Positions 54,072 to 61,754 are shown, numbered from the stretch's first letter. The stretch: 64,000 nt of DNA from Rhizobium aethiopicum (GCF_014197535.1 NZ_JACIFV010000014.1:87932-151931); one strand, 5' to 3'. Made by a program: numbers and translations. The notes: generated from the letters alone by a model not told the origin.

Positions 54072-54314
54072 GCGGCCGATCGCCGGCCACAAAACCGCTC
54101 CGATCCCGCCGGATACAAGGTCGTACGGGTCATGTTCGACAAAGGCGAACCAACGGGCAAGGAAGATTTCCTCACGGGCTTCTTGAGCGACGATCACCAG
54201 TCCGAATACGGGCGGATCGCGGGACTGGCGATAACGCCGGAGGGCTCGCTGCTGATCTCGGAGGACACAAACGGGGTGATTTATAAAGTCAGCTATAAGG
54301 GTGGCGTTAAGTGA
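54072..54314 (+). pseudogene. C-terminal fragment of a sorbosone/glucose dehydrogenase-like gene
   Basis: The frame reads PAGYKVVRVMFDKGEPTGKE, then RIAGLAITPEGSLLISEDTN and GVIYKVSY, the last blade of beta-propeller sugar dehydrogenases such as sorbosone dehydrogenase. The first 350 or so residues are absent. It is in the same frame as the HiPIP gene, separated only by the HiPIP stop TGA. It is a deletion remnant or the end of a former fusion. Confidence 0.65.
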
Positions 54315-54651
54315 GCCGATCCGCTGCGCCGATCTTTCTGACGCTGACGTCCTCGTCCGGACCGGCATCGGGACTGATGCATTCCCTCTTGTGTTCTGAA
54401 CAGGCTTTCTGAAGGCGCTGTTTCCAGGCTGCGGATGCGCGCCTTTGGACAAGGCGATCTCGTCACTCTCATCATGGACGAGTGTCGAGTATGTATTCGC
54501 CCTGAATGTGTCGTCCCAGACGAATGTGCGGAAGCGCTGTTCTCCCCCCGGTGGGTCGCTTCGTTGATCTCTGCGAGATATGCTTGCCTGGCCAGCGTAA
54601 ATCGAACGCAGCGCCAGATGGGGGCCAGCCCCTAGCAGCCGCACGGAACGG

Positions 54652-54675
54652 AAAAACCCCGCAATTTGGCGGGGC
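54652..54675 (-). terminator. Intrinsic terminator, minus strand
   Basis: On the minus strand CCCCGC, CAAATT and GCGGGG form a hairpin followed by TTTTT. No minus-strand gene ends here, so it closes an RNA not yet defined. Confidence 0.6.
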
Positions 54676-54770
54676 CGTGCGCGATGGAAAGGCGGAGCTG
54701 CCGCGGTAACAGCACTCAAGCTCCAAGGATAAAAACGGGAAAAGGTCCACCCGTCTCCGAGATTCAACTT

Positions 54771-54798
54771 GATAAAGAAAGCCCCGCGAAAAGCGGGG
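54771..54798 (-). terminator. Intrinsic terminator, minus strand
   Basis: On the minus strand CCCCGC, TTTTC and GCGGGG are followed by CTTTCTTTATC. Together with the copy at 54652 it suggests one or two small minus-strand RNAs in this gap. Confidence 0.6.
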
Positions 54799-55105
54799 AT
54801 TAAGAAAGGGGGTGTTTCCTTGGCGTTGCGCGTCTAGGCGCTGTACAATTACTTTACACAAATCAATATTTATTGCAATGATTAATACGATCGTGAATGC
54901 TATTCTGGCGGCTATATATACATGGATAGCCGCAAGATTGTAGTTATTCTCCAAGTGGCAAATTATCTACAACTCAAGACTGATATGTATTCGGTGGGCC
55001 CTCAGGCGAGATTTGCTACCCTCCTGTCTCCCGCGCGTTAGGGGGTCGACCTAGAAACTGGTCGCCACGTTTTCTGGCTCTCGCACGTCTGGCTGCCGGC
55101 AAGTT

Positions 55106-55177
55106 GATTCGCCCAGCGACAATAACATGTGAGATAGTCACTCAACCGGAACGAGTCCCGACGTCGCTCGTTGAGTC
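55106..55177 (+). promoter_or_regulatory. Cluster of three GANTC sites upstream of the DUF982 gene
   Basis: GATTC (55106-55110), GAGTC (55153-55157) and GAGTC (55173-55177) lie in the 100 bases before ATG 55205. Three sites in 72 bases is many more than the roughly 0.3 expected by chance. CcrM, encoded in this window, methylates GANTC, and GcrA-type proteins read that mark. Regulation by methylation is inferred. Confidence 0.45.
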
Positions 55178-55204
55178 GCGTGTTCCGCGTGAGGGGGCTG
55201 CATC

Positions 55205-55444
55205 ATGAGCAGGCGACGAAGCTTCAAGCCGGTGAAGATCACCATCAATGGCAAGACCAGGACCGTTTATAACGTCGTCCAGGCAGGCAATACCTTGCTC
55301 AACGATTGGCCGGAGCAGACGCCGGCGGTCAAGGCTGCCGAGCTGCTGGTGCTTGATGTCTTCAACGATGTTGCCGAGCCCGAGCAGGTGCGGCGGGCGT
55401 TCATTACCGCGGCAAAGGCGAGCGACATCAAGTTCAGCTCCTGA
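55205..55444 (+). CDS. DUF982 protein
   Basis: The 79-residue protein has the DUF982 pattern: KPVKITINGKTRTVYNVVQA, the WP in LNDWPEQTP, and a helix VRRAFITAAKASDIKF at the end. The family is found mainly in Rhizobiales and often on plasmids, prophages and islands; the function is unknown. GAGGGGGCTGCATC precedes the ATG. It may belong to the defective prophage. Confidence 0.85.
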   Translation: MSRRRSFKPVKITINGKTRTVYNVVQAGNTLLNDWPEQTPAVKAAELLVLDVFNDVAEPEQVRRAFITAAKASDIKFSS

Positions 55445-55470
55445 CCTGCGGCGCTTGGAAAAGCATCCGC

Positions 55471-55698
55471 TCACTTCCATGACACCTGCTCCTGATTGTC
55501 GAGATCGCGATTCTTGAGTTGCGGCTCCATCCACGCGGCCGAGAGGATCGCGGCCAGGAAACCGAAGGCGATGCAGGTGACTGCTTGAATCCGCCAGGAG
55601 ACGAAGGTGACGGGCGTCGGAATGATGGGCTTCTCGGCGCATTGGCCGGGCCGGCAGGTGCAGCCGGAAAAGGCTTTGATGACGCAATCGGCGGACAT
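55471..55698 (-). CDS. Small membrane protein, prophage-type
   Basis: From ATG 55698 (GGGAGAAAC upstream) the product has 75 residues. An N-terminal Cys-rich part (MSADCVIKAFSGCTCRPGQC) is followed by one membrane segment (AVTCIAFGFLAAILSAAWME) and a short polar tail. No family recognised. It follows the gene at 55712 by 13 bases and so shares its promoter with two repressor-type operators. Confidence 0.7.
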   Translation of the reverse strand: MSADCVIKAFSGCTCRPGQCAEKPIIPTPVTFVSWRIQAVTCIAFGFLAAILSAAWMEPQLKNRDLDNQEQVSWK

Positions 55699-55711
55699 TT
55701 TAGTTTCTCCC

Positions 55712-55975
55712 TCAGGCGTAAAGCTGATCGCCATCGGTGATGCCCATGATCTCGCGGGCGTAGCGGTAATGCGCCTCGACGCTGGCGGTGGCGCCGCGCA
55801 GCCATGACGGGCCGCGGACCGAATGTTCGGGGCGGCCGAGATAGGCAAAGCCGAGGGCGCCCATGCGCTGGGCCTCGTTGGCCATATAGGCATCGCAGTC
55901 ATCGAGCCCGCGCACCGCATTCCAGCGGGTGTCCCGCCGGCTCTGCTCGGTCTCGATCTTGCGGATATGCTGCAT
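55712..55975 (-). CDS. Small prophage-type protein of unknown function
   Basis: The 87-residue protein (MQHIRKIETEQSRRDTRWNA) is charged, with RGLDDCDAYMANEAQRMGAL and a Tyr-rich helix VEAHYRYAREIMGI. No signal or membrane segment. Upstream are two 15-bp palindromes that match those around the S24 repressor gene, so it is likely repressed by that protein. Confidence 0.7.
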   Translation of the reverse strand: MQHIRKIETEQSRRDTRWNAVRGLDDCDAYMANEAQRMGALGFAYLGRPEHSVRGPSWLRGATASVEAHYRYAREIMGITDGDQLYA

Positions 55976-56016
55976 TGCTCTGCCCTCTCGTGCCGGCTGG
56001 TCGGCCTATCGAGAAA

Positions 56017-56066
56017 GGTATATAACATACCCTAGATCGTCAATCGCAAAAGGTATAAAAAATACC
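56017..56066. promoter_or_regulatory. Two GGTAT-n5-ATACC operators
   Basis: GGTATATAACATACC (56017-56031) and GGTATAAAAAATACC (56052-56066) are 15-bp palindromes. They lie upstream of the minus-strand genes 55712-55975 and 55471-55698. Three related palindromes flank the S24 repressor start. Confidence 0.75.
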
Positions 56067-56763
56067 TGAATGGTTGACGGGGTACGAATCGTAGGCGTAT
56101 GTCTCAGCCAAGTGATTGGGCGACCGGGTGCAACTCCCGAGCTGACGAAGCCCAGCGGCGCGGGAAGCGAAAGTCCTTAAGTGCGCTGTCAGAAAATCAG
56201 GACGAGGGCGAAGCGAATGGCCCCTCTGGCACGTGTCCCATCCCGGCTCCGGCCTTCAGGACATGGCCAATGCTCTCCCGGCTTCATGGGTTTTGCTCAT
56301 GGGGTAGGGGGAAGCTTTGGCCGGAACCCTCCCTCACCAGCCTTCAGGAACTGGAAAGAGATGGAAGAGAGGGAGTGAGAGAGATCAGGATAGCACAGGC
56401 GGGCGGGCGGCGGCGATGATCCGCTCTGCTTTGCGGCGCGGCTTTCAGATTTTACAGCTGCGCTCGAAGCGTTGTTTGCAGGCGCGTCGGTCCGCGAGGT
56501 CGTTGCAGGCAGTTTGACCGCGGCGATTGGAGCGCCGGGTAGAGCCGGTTTCGGCCACGCGAGAGGTTCACCTCAAAACAGGATCGCCCCCGCTGAGAAA
56601 GCGATGATCAGCACGGCAAGCGTCACGAAATGGAACCAGATTCCGCCGGCTCATGAGGACGGGCGGATCATCTTGAATCTTTTTGCGAAGTGGTTGGAAT
56701 TTTGCTGGAGCGGTAAGCGTTACATCGCGGAATTGGTTGAGGTTTTTGGAAGAGTGTGGACTC
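56067..56763. other. Non-coding stretch in the prophage control region
   Basis: I see no supported gene in these 697 bases. On the minus strand near 56575-56652 there is a hydrophobic frame with WFHFVTLAVLIIAFSAGAIL, but its only start (ATG ATC CGC) is separated from it by a TGA, so it is either decayed or not translated. Confidence 0.4.
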
Positions 56764-57411
56764 TCACATCTCGATCACCGACCGCCGGACGCGGCCGACG
56801 ATGGTGACGGCGCCGTGGAATTCCGGCGGCGGCACGTCCTCGTAGGAGGCGGGCTGGAAGGGCGGATTGTCGTTCGGGCGATAGCGCTTGTAGGTCGCAG
56901 CCCCGGTCTCGTCGGCGACGACATAGAGCGCGTTCGGCGCCAGGCGCTTGTCGCGGCGGTTGACGAAAATGATCGAGCCTGGCGGCGAGATCTTGTTCAT
57001 CGAATTGCCCTCGACCTCGAGCGCGATCCAGTCGCCGTCGGGGAGATCGAGCGCGGCGACGGTCGGGAATTCGGAGAAGTCGGTGATCGGCGCCTGCTCG
57101 GTCAGCTGGCCGGCGCTGACCCAGGAGATCTTCGGCACGTCGGCGACGGAAACCGGCCGCTCCTCCGGATCGAGCGCATCGCCGGTTCCGAACTGCAGCC
57201 AGTTGAGATTGACCCTGAACGCCTTGGCATATTTCTTCGCGTCGGCGATGCCGAAGCCGTTCCGGCCCGACTCGTGCGCCTTGTAGACATTGGCGTTCCA
57301 GCCGAAACGATCGACGATCGCCTTCGGCCCCGCAAAGCCTGCGTTCTTCCTGGCCATGACCAGACGCTTTGCGCGTTCTTCGCGCTCAAATTGTTCCTGA
57401 TCTTTCAACAT
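56764..57411 (-). CDS. S24/LexA-like phage repressor
   Basis: The 215-residue protein has an N-terminal helix-turn-helix (about 12-75, with RFGWNANVYKAHESGRNGFG) and a C-terminal S24 peptidase domain. The catalytic Ser137 is in VEGNSMNKISPPG and Lys175 in ATYKRY. Ala100-Gly101 (WVSAGQL) is a candidate self-cleavage site, so the repressor may be inactivated during the SOS response. Five 15-bp palindromes near its start and near 56017-56066 are its likely operators, one of which directly abuts the start codon, indicating autoregulation. Confidence 0.92.
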   Translation of the reverse strand: MLKDQEQFEREERAKRLVMARKNAGFAGPKAIVDRFGWNANVYKAHESGRNGFGIADAKKYAKAFRVNLNWLQFGTGDALDPEERPVSVADVPKISWVSAGQLTEQAPITDFSEFPTVAALDLPDGDWIALEVEGNSMNKISPPGSIIFVNRRDKRLAPNALYVVADETGAATYKRYRPNDNPPFQPASYEDVPPPEFHGAVTIVGRVRRSVIEM

Positions 57412-57485
57412 GATATAAATTATACCCTAAAAAAAGGTACATGTAATGCCCTAAATCGCTTGACGTGCGAGGTATTTTACGTACC
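57412..57485. promoter_or_regulatory. Three repressor operators in divergent promoter
   Basis: GATATAAATTATACC (57412-57426), GGTACATGTAATGCC (57436-57450) and GGTATTTTACGTACC (57471-57485) match the palindromes at 56017 and 56052. The centres are 24 and 35 bases apart. They occupy the whole gap between the S24 repressor gene and the gene starting at 57489, like the lambda right-operator layout. Confidence 0.8.
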
Positions 57486-57488
57486 CTT

Positions 57489-57719
57489 ATGGCCATGACA
57501 AGCACCGCCATCATCAACAACAGACCCCGGCTTTCGGGCCTTGCCTGTGCCCACTACATCGGCTGCCCGCACTGCGGCAGGGCGCTGTCGATCGCCGAGG
57601 TGATCGAGCGTCATTGCGAAAATTGCGGCCGGCAGACCGAACCGGAAGAGATGCGGCAGACGCCGGTCTTTCCCGGTTCTGAGCCGCTCACCAAATCCGA
57701 CAGCCTCACTCCTCCCTGA
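57489..57719 (+). CDS. Small zinc-ribbon protein, prophage early gene
   Basis: The 76-residue protein has GCPHCGRALSIAE (Cys26, Cys29) and HCENCGRQTE (Cys43, Cys46), a compact four-Cys zinc finger. ATG 57489 stands 3 bases after an operator; ATG 57495 is an alternative. Position and operators mark it as the first rightward early gene, in the place where phages often have a Cro-like or antirepressor gene. Function unknown. Confidence 0.75.
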   Translation: MAMTSTAIINNRPRLSGLACAHYIGCPHCGRALSIAEVIERHCENCGRQTEPEEMRQTPVFPGSEPLTKSDSLTPP

Positions 57720-57857
57720 AGGCTATCGGCAGCTGGCGTCGTCGCGCTCCCTCGGCGACGCCAGCCTCTTCCACAAGTTTGACAATGAACGATCTGGCCG
57801 GCGCCCGCTCGGCGGGGAGGGCCGGCTGCGGATCGAAATGAGAAAGAGGATCAAGCG

Positions 57858-58124
57858 ATGAGCATCGCTCCTGCGCATCGAGGCACTGACATGAACGCCC
57901 TCGAGCTCTTCCGCTCCGGCCGGGACTATATCGAAATCTCAGCCATCCTCGGGGTGTCGGTGCCTTCGGTGGAAAGCGAGATCCACCGGCTTCGCAGCGC
58001 CGAGAAGGGCGACACCGCCCAGCACGACCATGCCGGCCGGCAGCTCAGGCGCTTTGCCGGCCGCGCCGCCAGGCCGGGCGCCCCGGTCAATTTCGCCGGC
58101 GGGCGGCCGAGGCTGCGGGTTTGA
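57858..58124 (+). CDS. Small HTH protein, prophage-type
   Basis: The 88-residue protein has a helix-turn-helix-like part, MNALELFRSGRDYIEISAIL with GVSVPSVESEIHRLRSAEKG, and a basic, Gly/Arg-rich tail. AAAGAGGATC precedes the ATG. Related to short sigma-70-region-4-like or LuxR-like recognition helices. It could bind DNA together with the GcrA-like and LuxR-type proteins encoded downstream. Confidence 0.7.
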   Translation: MSIAPAHRGTDMNALELFRSGRDYIEISAILGVSVPSVESEIHRLRSAEKGDTAQHDHAGRQLRRFAGRAARPGAPVNFAGGRPRLRV

Positions 58125-58159
58125 GGGCGCAGACACGCCTCGAGCAGGAAGGCAATCGC

Positions 58160-58528
58160 ATGGAAAAGGAAGAGATGAACAAGAACATCATGGAGATCCT
58201 GAGCCCGGTGCTGGGGCAGGAGCTGGCGGCGGCGATCATCGAGCATCGCAGCCGCACGCTGAAGAAGCCGCTGACGGCCTATGCGGCGAGGATCCAGCTC
58301 AAGGAATATCTGAAGACCGGCAACCCGGTCGAGGCCGCCGAGATGCAGATCCTGCGTGGCTGGCGGGCGATCAAATCCGATTGGTATTTCAATGAGAAGG
58401 CGAGGGAAGCCGGGTCGATCAATGCAAGCGTGGGCAGAAGGACAACGGTCGATGCCGCAAGAGATTTCCTCTCCGGTAAAGATCATAGCGGGGATGCTTT
58501 CGGGCTTTCCGGCCTCCGCCGGCATTGA
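58160..58528 (+). CDS. Prophage-type protein of unknown function
   Basis: From ATG 58160 (AGGAAGG upstream) the product has 122 residues, with LGQELAAAIIEHRSRTLKKP and AAEMQILRGWRAIKSDWYFN. It appears helical and basic. The last 77 bases overlap the next gene in another frame. No family recognised. Confidence 0.6.
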   Translation: MEKEEMNKNIMEILSPVLGQELAAAIIEHRSRTLKKPLTAYAARIQLKEYLKTGNPVEAAEMQILRGWRAIKSDWYFNEKAREAGSINASVGRRTTVDAARDFLSGKDHSGDAFGLSGLRRH

Positions 58529-58892
58529 TCCCGACATGCAGATCCGCGCCTATCTCGTCGCCATCGACGGCATTCCGGCAGAAGCGCTCTGGCGCGCCGC
58601 CAAGCTGTTCCTGTCCGGCAAGGTCAGGGACCATAACCGCGCCTTCGCCCCGAGCGCGGCGAGCTTCGCCGAAATCGCCCGCCAGCAGCAGGCGGCGATG
58701 ACGGCGCAAAGCCGCCCGCGCGTCGAATCGCCGCCCGAACAGCCGCAGCCGAAGGTCGCCGCCTACAAGATGCGGCTGCTGAGACAGGCGGCAAACGGCA
58801 GCCGCAGCGCCAAACGGGCGCTGGCTGAGATGTTTCCCGACAACCCGGTCATCGCAAGGGCCGCACGAGACGCACAGGAGGCAGTGGGATGA
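58452..58892 (+). CDS. Prophage-type replication-region protein
   Basis: From ATG 58452 (AAGGA upstream) the product has 146 residues. The segment IDPDMQIRAYLVAIDGIPAE, then FAPSAASFAEIARQQQAAMT resembles phage proteins annotated near replication or helicase-loader genes; the match is by general pattern only. The C-terminal half is basic. Its stop overlaps the next start by 4 bases (ATGA). Confidence 0.65.
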   Translation: MPQEISSPVKIIAGMLSGFPASAGIDPDMQIRAYLVAIDGIPAEALWRAAKLFLSGKVRDHNRAFAPSAASFAEIARQQQAAMTAQSRPRVESPPEQPQPKVAAYKMRLLRQAANGSRSAKRALAEMFPDNPVIARAARDAQEAVG

Positions 58893-59185
58893 GAGATCTG
58901 TTCTGGACGGAAGACAAGATCGTCAAGGCGCAGAAGCTCTGGCAGGAGGGGTTTTCGGCGCGTCAAATCGCCGAACTCTTCGGCTCGAAGAAGAACACCG
59001 TCATCAACATGGCGCACCGCAACCGCGACAGGTTCCCGCCGAGGCAGGATGCCCGCAAGCAGCTTACGGTCGCCGGCCAGGCGCCCGCGCCGATCCGCCA
59101 TCCCGACCGTGTCAGGCGGGTGACGCTGTCGGGCGCCGAGGTGACGATGCCGCGCGTGCCGACCATCGACGGGCCGGCGTCGTGA
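58889..59185 (+). CDS. GcrA-like protein
   Basis: The 98-residue protein begins MRDLFWTEDKIVKAQKLWQE and has FSARQIAELFGSKKNTVINM, the N-terminal HTH of GcrA, a cell-cycle regulator that works with sigma-70 and CcrM-methylated GANTC sites in Caulobacter. The C-terminal part is shorter than in chromosomal GcrA. It overlaps the previous gene by 4 bases. As a phage copy it could redirect host cell-cycle transcription or act on phage promoters; that is inference. Confidence 0.8.
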   Translation: MRDLFWTEDKIVKAQKLWQEGFSARQIAELFGSKKNTVINMAHRNRDRFPPRQDARKQLTVAGQAPAPIRHPDRVRRVTLSGAEVTMPRVPTIDGPAS

Positions 59186-59379
59186 GTGCCGTCACCCCGC
59201 GCGAGCGAGAAATCATCGGCTGGATGGCGCAAGGCAAGACCGCCGCCGAGATCGGCACCATCCTCGGCATCTCGCCGATCACCGTCAACACCCACATTGC
59301 CAACGCCAAGGCGAAACTCGGCGTGTTCAAGGAGACCGCCCTGGTCGCCGCCGCACTTCGAAACGGCATCATTCAATAG
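59182..59379 (+). CDS. LuxR-type HTH protein
   Basis: The 65-residue protein is a bare LuxR-type DNA-binding domain: LTPREREII-like start (VTPREREIIGWMAQGKTAAE), then IGTILGISPITVNTHIANAK. There is no sensor domain. It starts with GTG and overlaps the GcrA-like gene by 4 bases, so translation is coupled. Likely a small transcription factor of the prophage. Confidence 0.85.
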   Translation: MSAVTPREREIIGWMAQGKTAAEIGTILGISPITVNTHIANAKAKLGVFKETALVAAALRNGIIQ

Positions 59380-59392
59380 GAAGGATATCAGC

Positions 59393-59983
59393 ATGGGCGG
59401 CAAGGCCACCAAGGTGAAGATACAGCGGGCAAACAAGGGCGCCGGCCGGCCGCGCAAGGCCAATGTCGAGCGTTTCCCTTGCGGCAAGATCAAGCCCTTC
59501 GAAACCGAGAAGGAGAATATCAGCGTGGCGATGGCGGCGCGCCGGCGCATCCACGGCTTCGGCAGGACGGTGGCCGACGAGACCGTCAGAAGCCCCTATG
59601 CCGGTTATACCCTCGGCCGCATGTTCCTCGACGGGCTGATCACCGACGAGCAGCGCCAGGCCGGCGACGACTATGCCGAGGTCATGGCCCGCTACCACAA
59701 GACGACGGGCATTCCGGCCCCGAGCCCGAGGGCCCAGTCGCTCTTTGCCGTCAAGGGCCACGAAGGCGAGGTGACCGAAAGCCTCGCCGACCGCGCCCGC
59801 AAGGCCAGCAACCGCATGATGGAACTGCAGGCCGTCCTTCTGCGCTGCGAGGACGGGCCGCAGGTGCGCAGCACCGTCTATAACGTGGCGGTAATGGATT
59901 ACGAACACCTGCGCCAGATGCCGCCGCAGCAATTGCTGTGGCTGCGGCGGGGGTTGATTGCGCTGCGCAGGGCGAAGGGGTGA
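59393..59983 (+). CDS. Prophage-type protein of unknown function, 196 residues
   Basis: AGGAAGGAT precedes ATG 59393. The protein starts with a basic tail (MGGKATKVKIQRANKGAGRP), has DETVRSPYAGYTLGRMFLDG and ITDEQRQAGDDYAEVMARYH, and ends in a helical LRQMPPQQLLWLRRGLIALR. It is soluble and basic at both ends. It resembles phage proteins of early regions; no function is known. Confidence 0.75.
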   Translation: MGGKATKVKIQRANKGAGRPRKANVERFPCGKIKPFETEKENISVAMAARRRIHGFGRTVADETVRSPYAGYTLGRMFLDGLITDEQRQAGDDYAEVMARYHKTTGIPAPSPRAQSLFAVKGHEGEVTESLADRARKASNRMMELQAVLLRCEDGPQVRSTVYNVAVMDYEHLRQMPPQQLLWLRRGLIALRRAKG

Positions 59984-60053
59984 GGGAGGAGGCGAGCGTG
60001 TTGGCGCTCCCAAACATTACACCCAGATCGCTATAGCAGCGGCGTGCCGTGCG

Positions 60054-60239
60054 GCCCCCTCATCCGACCCTTCGGGCCACCTTCTCCCCGCTGGGGAGAA
60101 GGGGAGAATGCCGTTTCTCCCTCGACTCTATCAGATGGAGTGCCTTCGAACAGGCGGTTCAACTGGGTACGGCAAGCGCACCTTGCTCCCTCTTCTCCCC
60201 TCGGGGAGAAGGTGGCCCGAAGGGTCGGATGAGGGGGCT
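60054..60239. repeat. RIME-like palindromic mosaic element
   Basis: CCCCCTCATCCGACCCTTCG with CCACCTTCTCCCCGCTGGGG at the left and CTTCTCCCCTCGGGGAGAAG with GAAGGGTCGGATGAGGGGGC at the right. It lies at the probable right end of the prophage remnant. Confidence 0.8.
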
Positions 60240-60857
60240 GCACGGTACAGCGCCAACGACAATCAGTTTATCCAGGGCGCCTATGGGCTGCCGCTCCAAT
60301 CAGAAGTGGGCAAGAATGCGGGCGCTCCCACATACGTGGACGCGCCCTAGCTTTGATCGGAGTGGGCCGCACAGAGTATCGAAGTGCATGGCTGTGTTAT
60401 AAGCACCTCCGCACGGCCCACGATACTTACGATCGGCGAAGCCCGTTGTTCCCGAGCCGACGGTGTATTTTGGATGCGAGGCGCGTCAGAACGATTTGAA
60501 CGACGGCCAGCGGCAACGGTTTCAACATGGAAGGAGCCGGCCTTTCATGCCAAGTGCAGCTGCTGCGTCCTGTGGGGGCGATGACGATCCGGCGCGGCAC
60601 GCAATGGGTCGCCGTCGTCATCGAAGGCGTGATTGATGTCGTCATGATCGCGGGAAGGGAAGTGACCCATTGCGTGCAGCAGACGAGCTGTAGCGCGGCA
60701 TTCTTACGGGCTCTTTGCCGGGACAATACCGATCCGTAAGGATGCATCCCTCGGCTTGCGATGGCGCAGCTTACGAAAATGTATGGTTCAGGCGAAGTCC
60801 CGGTGAGGTTGGCAGCGCAGGCTTGGCGCCGTCATTGCCAAGTCGAGGCCAGCTCTC
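60240..60857. other. Stretch without supported gene
   Basis: No convincing gene is seen in these 618 bases. Short open frames have no ribosome sites or family signatures. No copy of the 3-prime end of tRNA-Pro, which would mark the right end of the integrated region, was found here by eye. Confidence 0.4.
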
Positions 60858-61754
60858 ATGAACATGCGTGCCGCACCCGCCGCCCTTATGCCGGCCATTC
60901 ATCCGGTCAGCCTGCAGGTGAATACCTACCTCATCAATCTCGACCGCGCGCCGTTGCGCCGGTTTCGAATGGAACGGCTGCTGGCAGGCTTCGGCCTTGC
61001 CTATGAGCGGGTGGCGGCGATCGACGGGGCTGGGCTGAGCCTGCCGCATCCCGACTTCGACGAGGCATCCTATGTAAGTCGGCACGGCCGTCGGCCAAAC
61101 CCTTTCGAGATCGGCTGCTATCTCAGCCATGTCCAATGCGCCAGGCGCTTCCTCGGCAGCAATGGCGAATTTGCCCTCATTCTCGAAGACGATCTCGACT
61201 TCGACGATGATTTCGCCGAAGTGCTCGATGCCGCCCTTCGCCATCAGGCAGAGTGGGATATTCTGCGGCTGTCGACGGTCAATTCCGGGCGAAAATACCG
61301 GGTCGAGCCGCTGACGGGCGCCCGCTCGCTCGCCATCGCACTGACCCGCGAGAAGGGCTCCGGCGCCTATCTGATCAACCGCAAGGCGGCCGGCTGGATT
61401 GCCGGGGTGCTTCTGCCGATGCGGCTGCCTTATGATCTCGCCTTCGACCTGGAGTTCGATGACGGTCTGCGCGCCTGCTTCGTCGATCCGCTGCCGGTGA
61501 GCCAAAGGGCCGATCCCTGCTCGCAGATCCAGGCGGGGCTTTCGGCCTACCGGCTCGGCCGTCGCCGGCCGTGGAGCGTGCTGCCATTTCGCGCTGCGGC
61601 CGAAATCCGCCGTTTTGTCACCCGCTTCATCAGGCTCGCGGCATGGCGGCTCAGGATTTCTCGGGCATCAGTGGGAAGGCGATCGAAACGCGAAGGCCGG
61701 GACGATTGTCCGCCAGCGCAATCTCGGCCGAATGCAGCTCGGCGATCGCCTTGA
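60858..61754 (+). CDS. Glycosyltransferase family 25 (LPS-type)
   Basis: The 298-residue protein has the GT25 start VNTYLINLDRAPLRRFRMER, the switch HVQCARRFLGSNGEFALILE with EDDLDFDD, the Asp-rich nucleotide-sugar site, and LTREKGSGAYLINRKAAGWI near the middle. GT25 enzymes add sugars such as galactose to lipooligosaccharides. The last about 35 residues (ISRASVGRRSKREGRDDCPP) are antisense to the sensor kinase end and look like a read-through tail. No LPS genes are adjacent. Confidence 0.85.
   Translation: MNMRAAPAALMPAIHPVSLQVNTYLINLDRAPLRRFRMERLLAGFGLAYERVAAIDGAGLSLPHPDFDEASYVSRHGRRPNPFEIGCYLSHVQCARRFLGSNGEFALILEDDLDFDDDFAEVLDAALRHQAEWDILRLSTVNSGRKYRVEPLTGARSLAIALTREKGSGAYLINRKAAGWIAGVLLPMRLPYDLAFDLEFDDGLRACFVDPLPVSQRADPCSQIQAGLSAYRLGRRRPWSVLPFRAAAEIRRFVTRFIRLAAWRLRISRASVGRRSKREGRDDCPPAQSRPNAARRSP

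Larger units (their letters stand above)
54315..55204. other. Long non-coding stretch with AT-rich segment
   Basis: No gene is supported in these 890 bases. The part 54840-54970 is clearly A/T-rich and carries the inverted repeat GCGGCTA/TAGCCGC. Two minus-strand terminators lie at 54652-54675 and 54771-54798, so short minus-strand RNAs may be made. A minus-strand frame from TTG near 54954 passes through both terminators and is unlikely to be translated in full. Confidence 0.5.

Noticed and set aside
54472..54954. A 160-codon minus-strand frame with a hydrophobic start
   Set aside because: It needs a TTG start and runs through two intrinsic terminators on the same strand, so full-length translation is unlikely.
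56575..56652. A short hydrophobic peptide frame on the minus strand
   Set aside because: The only nearby ATG is separated from it by an in-frame TGA, and no other start is seen.
60527..60739. A 70-codon plus-strand frame in the gap before the glycosyltransferase
   Set aside because: No ribosome site, no family signature and an unusual amino-acid composition.
59984..60857. A right-hand attachment site for the tRNA-Pro element
   Set aside because: No copy of the tRNA-Pro 3-prime end was found by eye; an alignment search might still find a decayed one.
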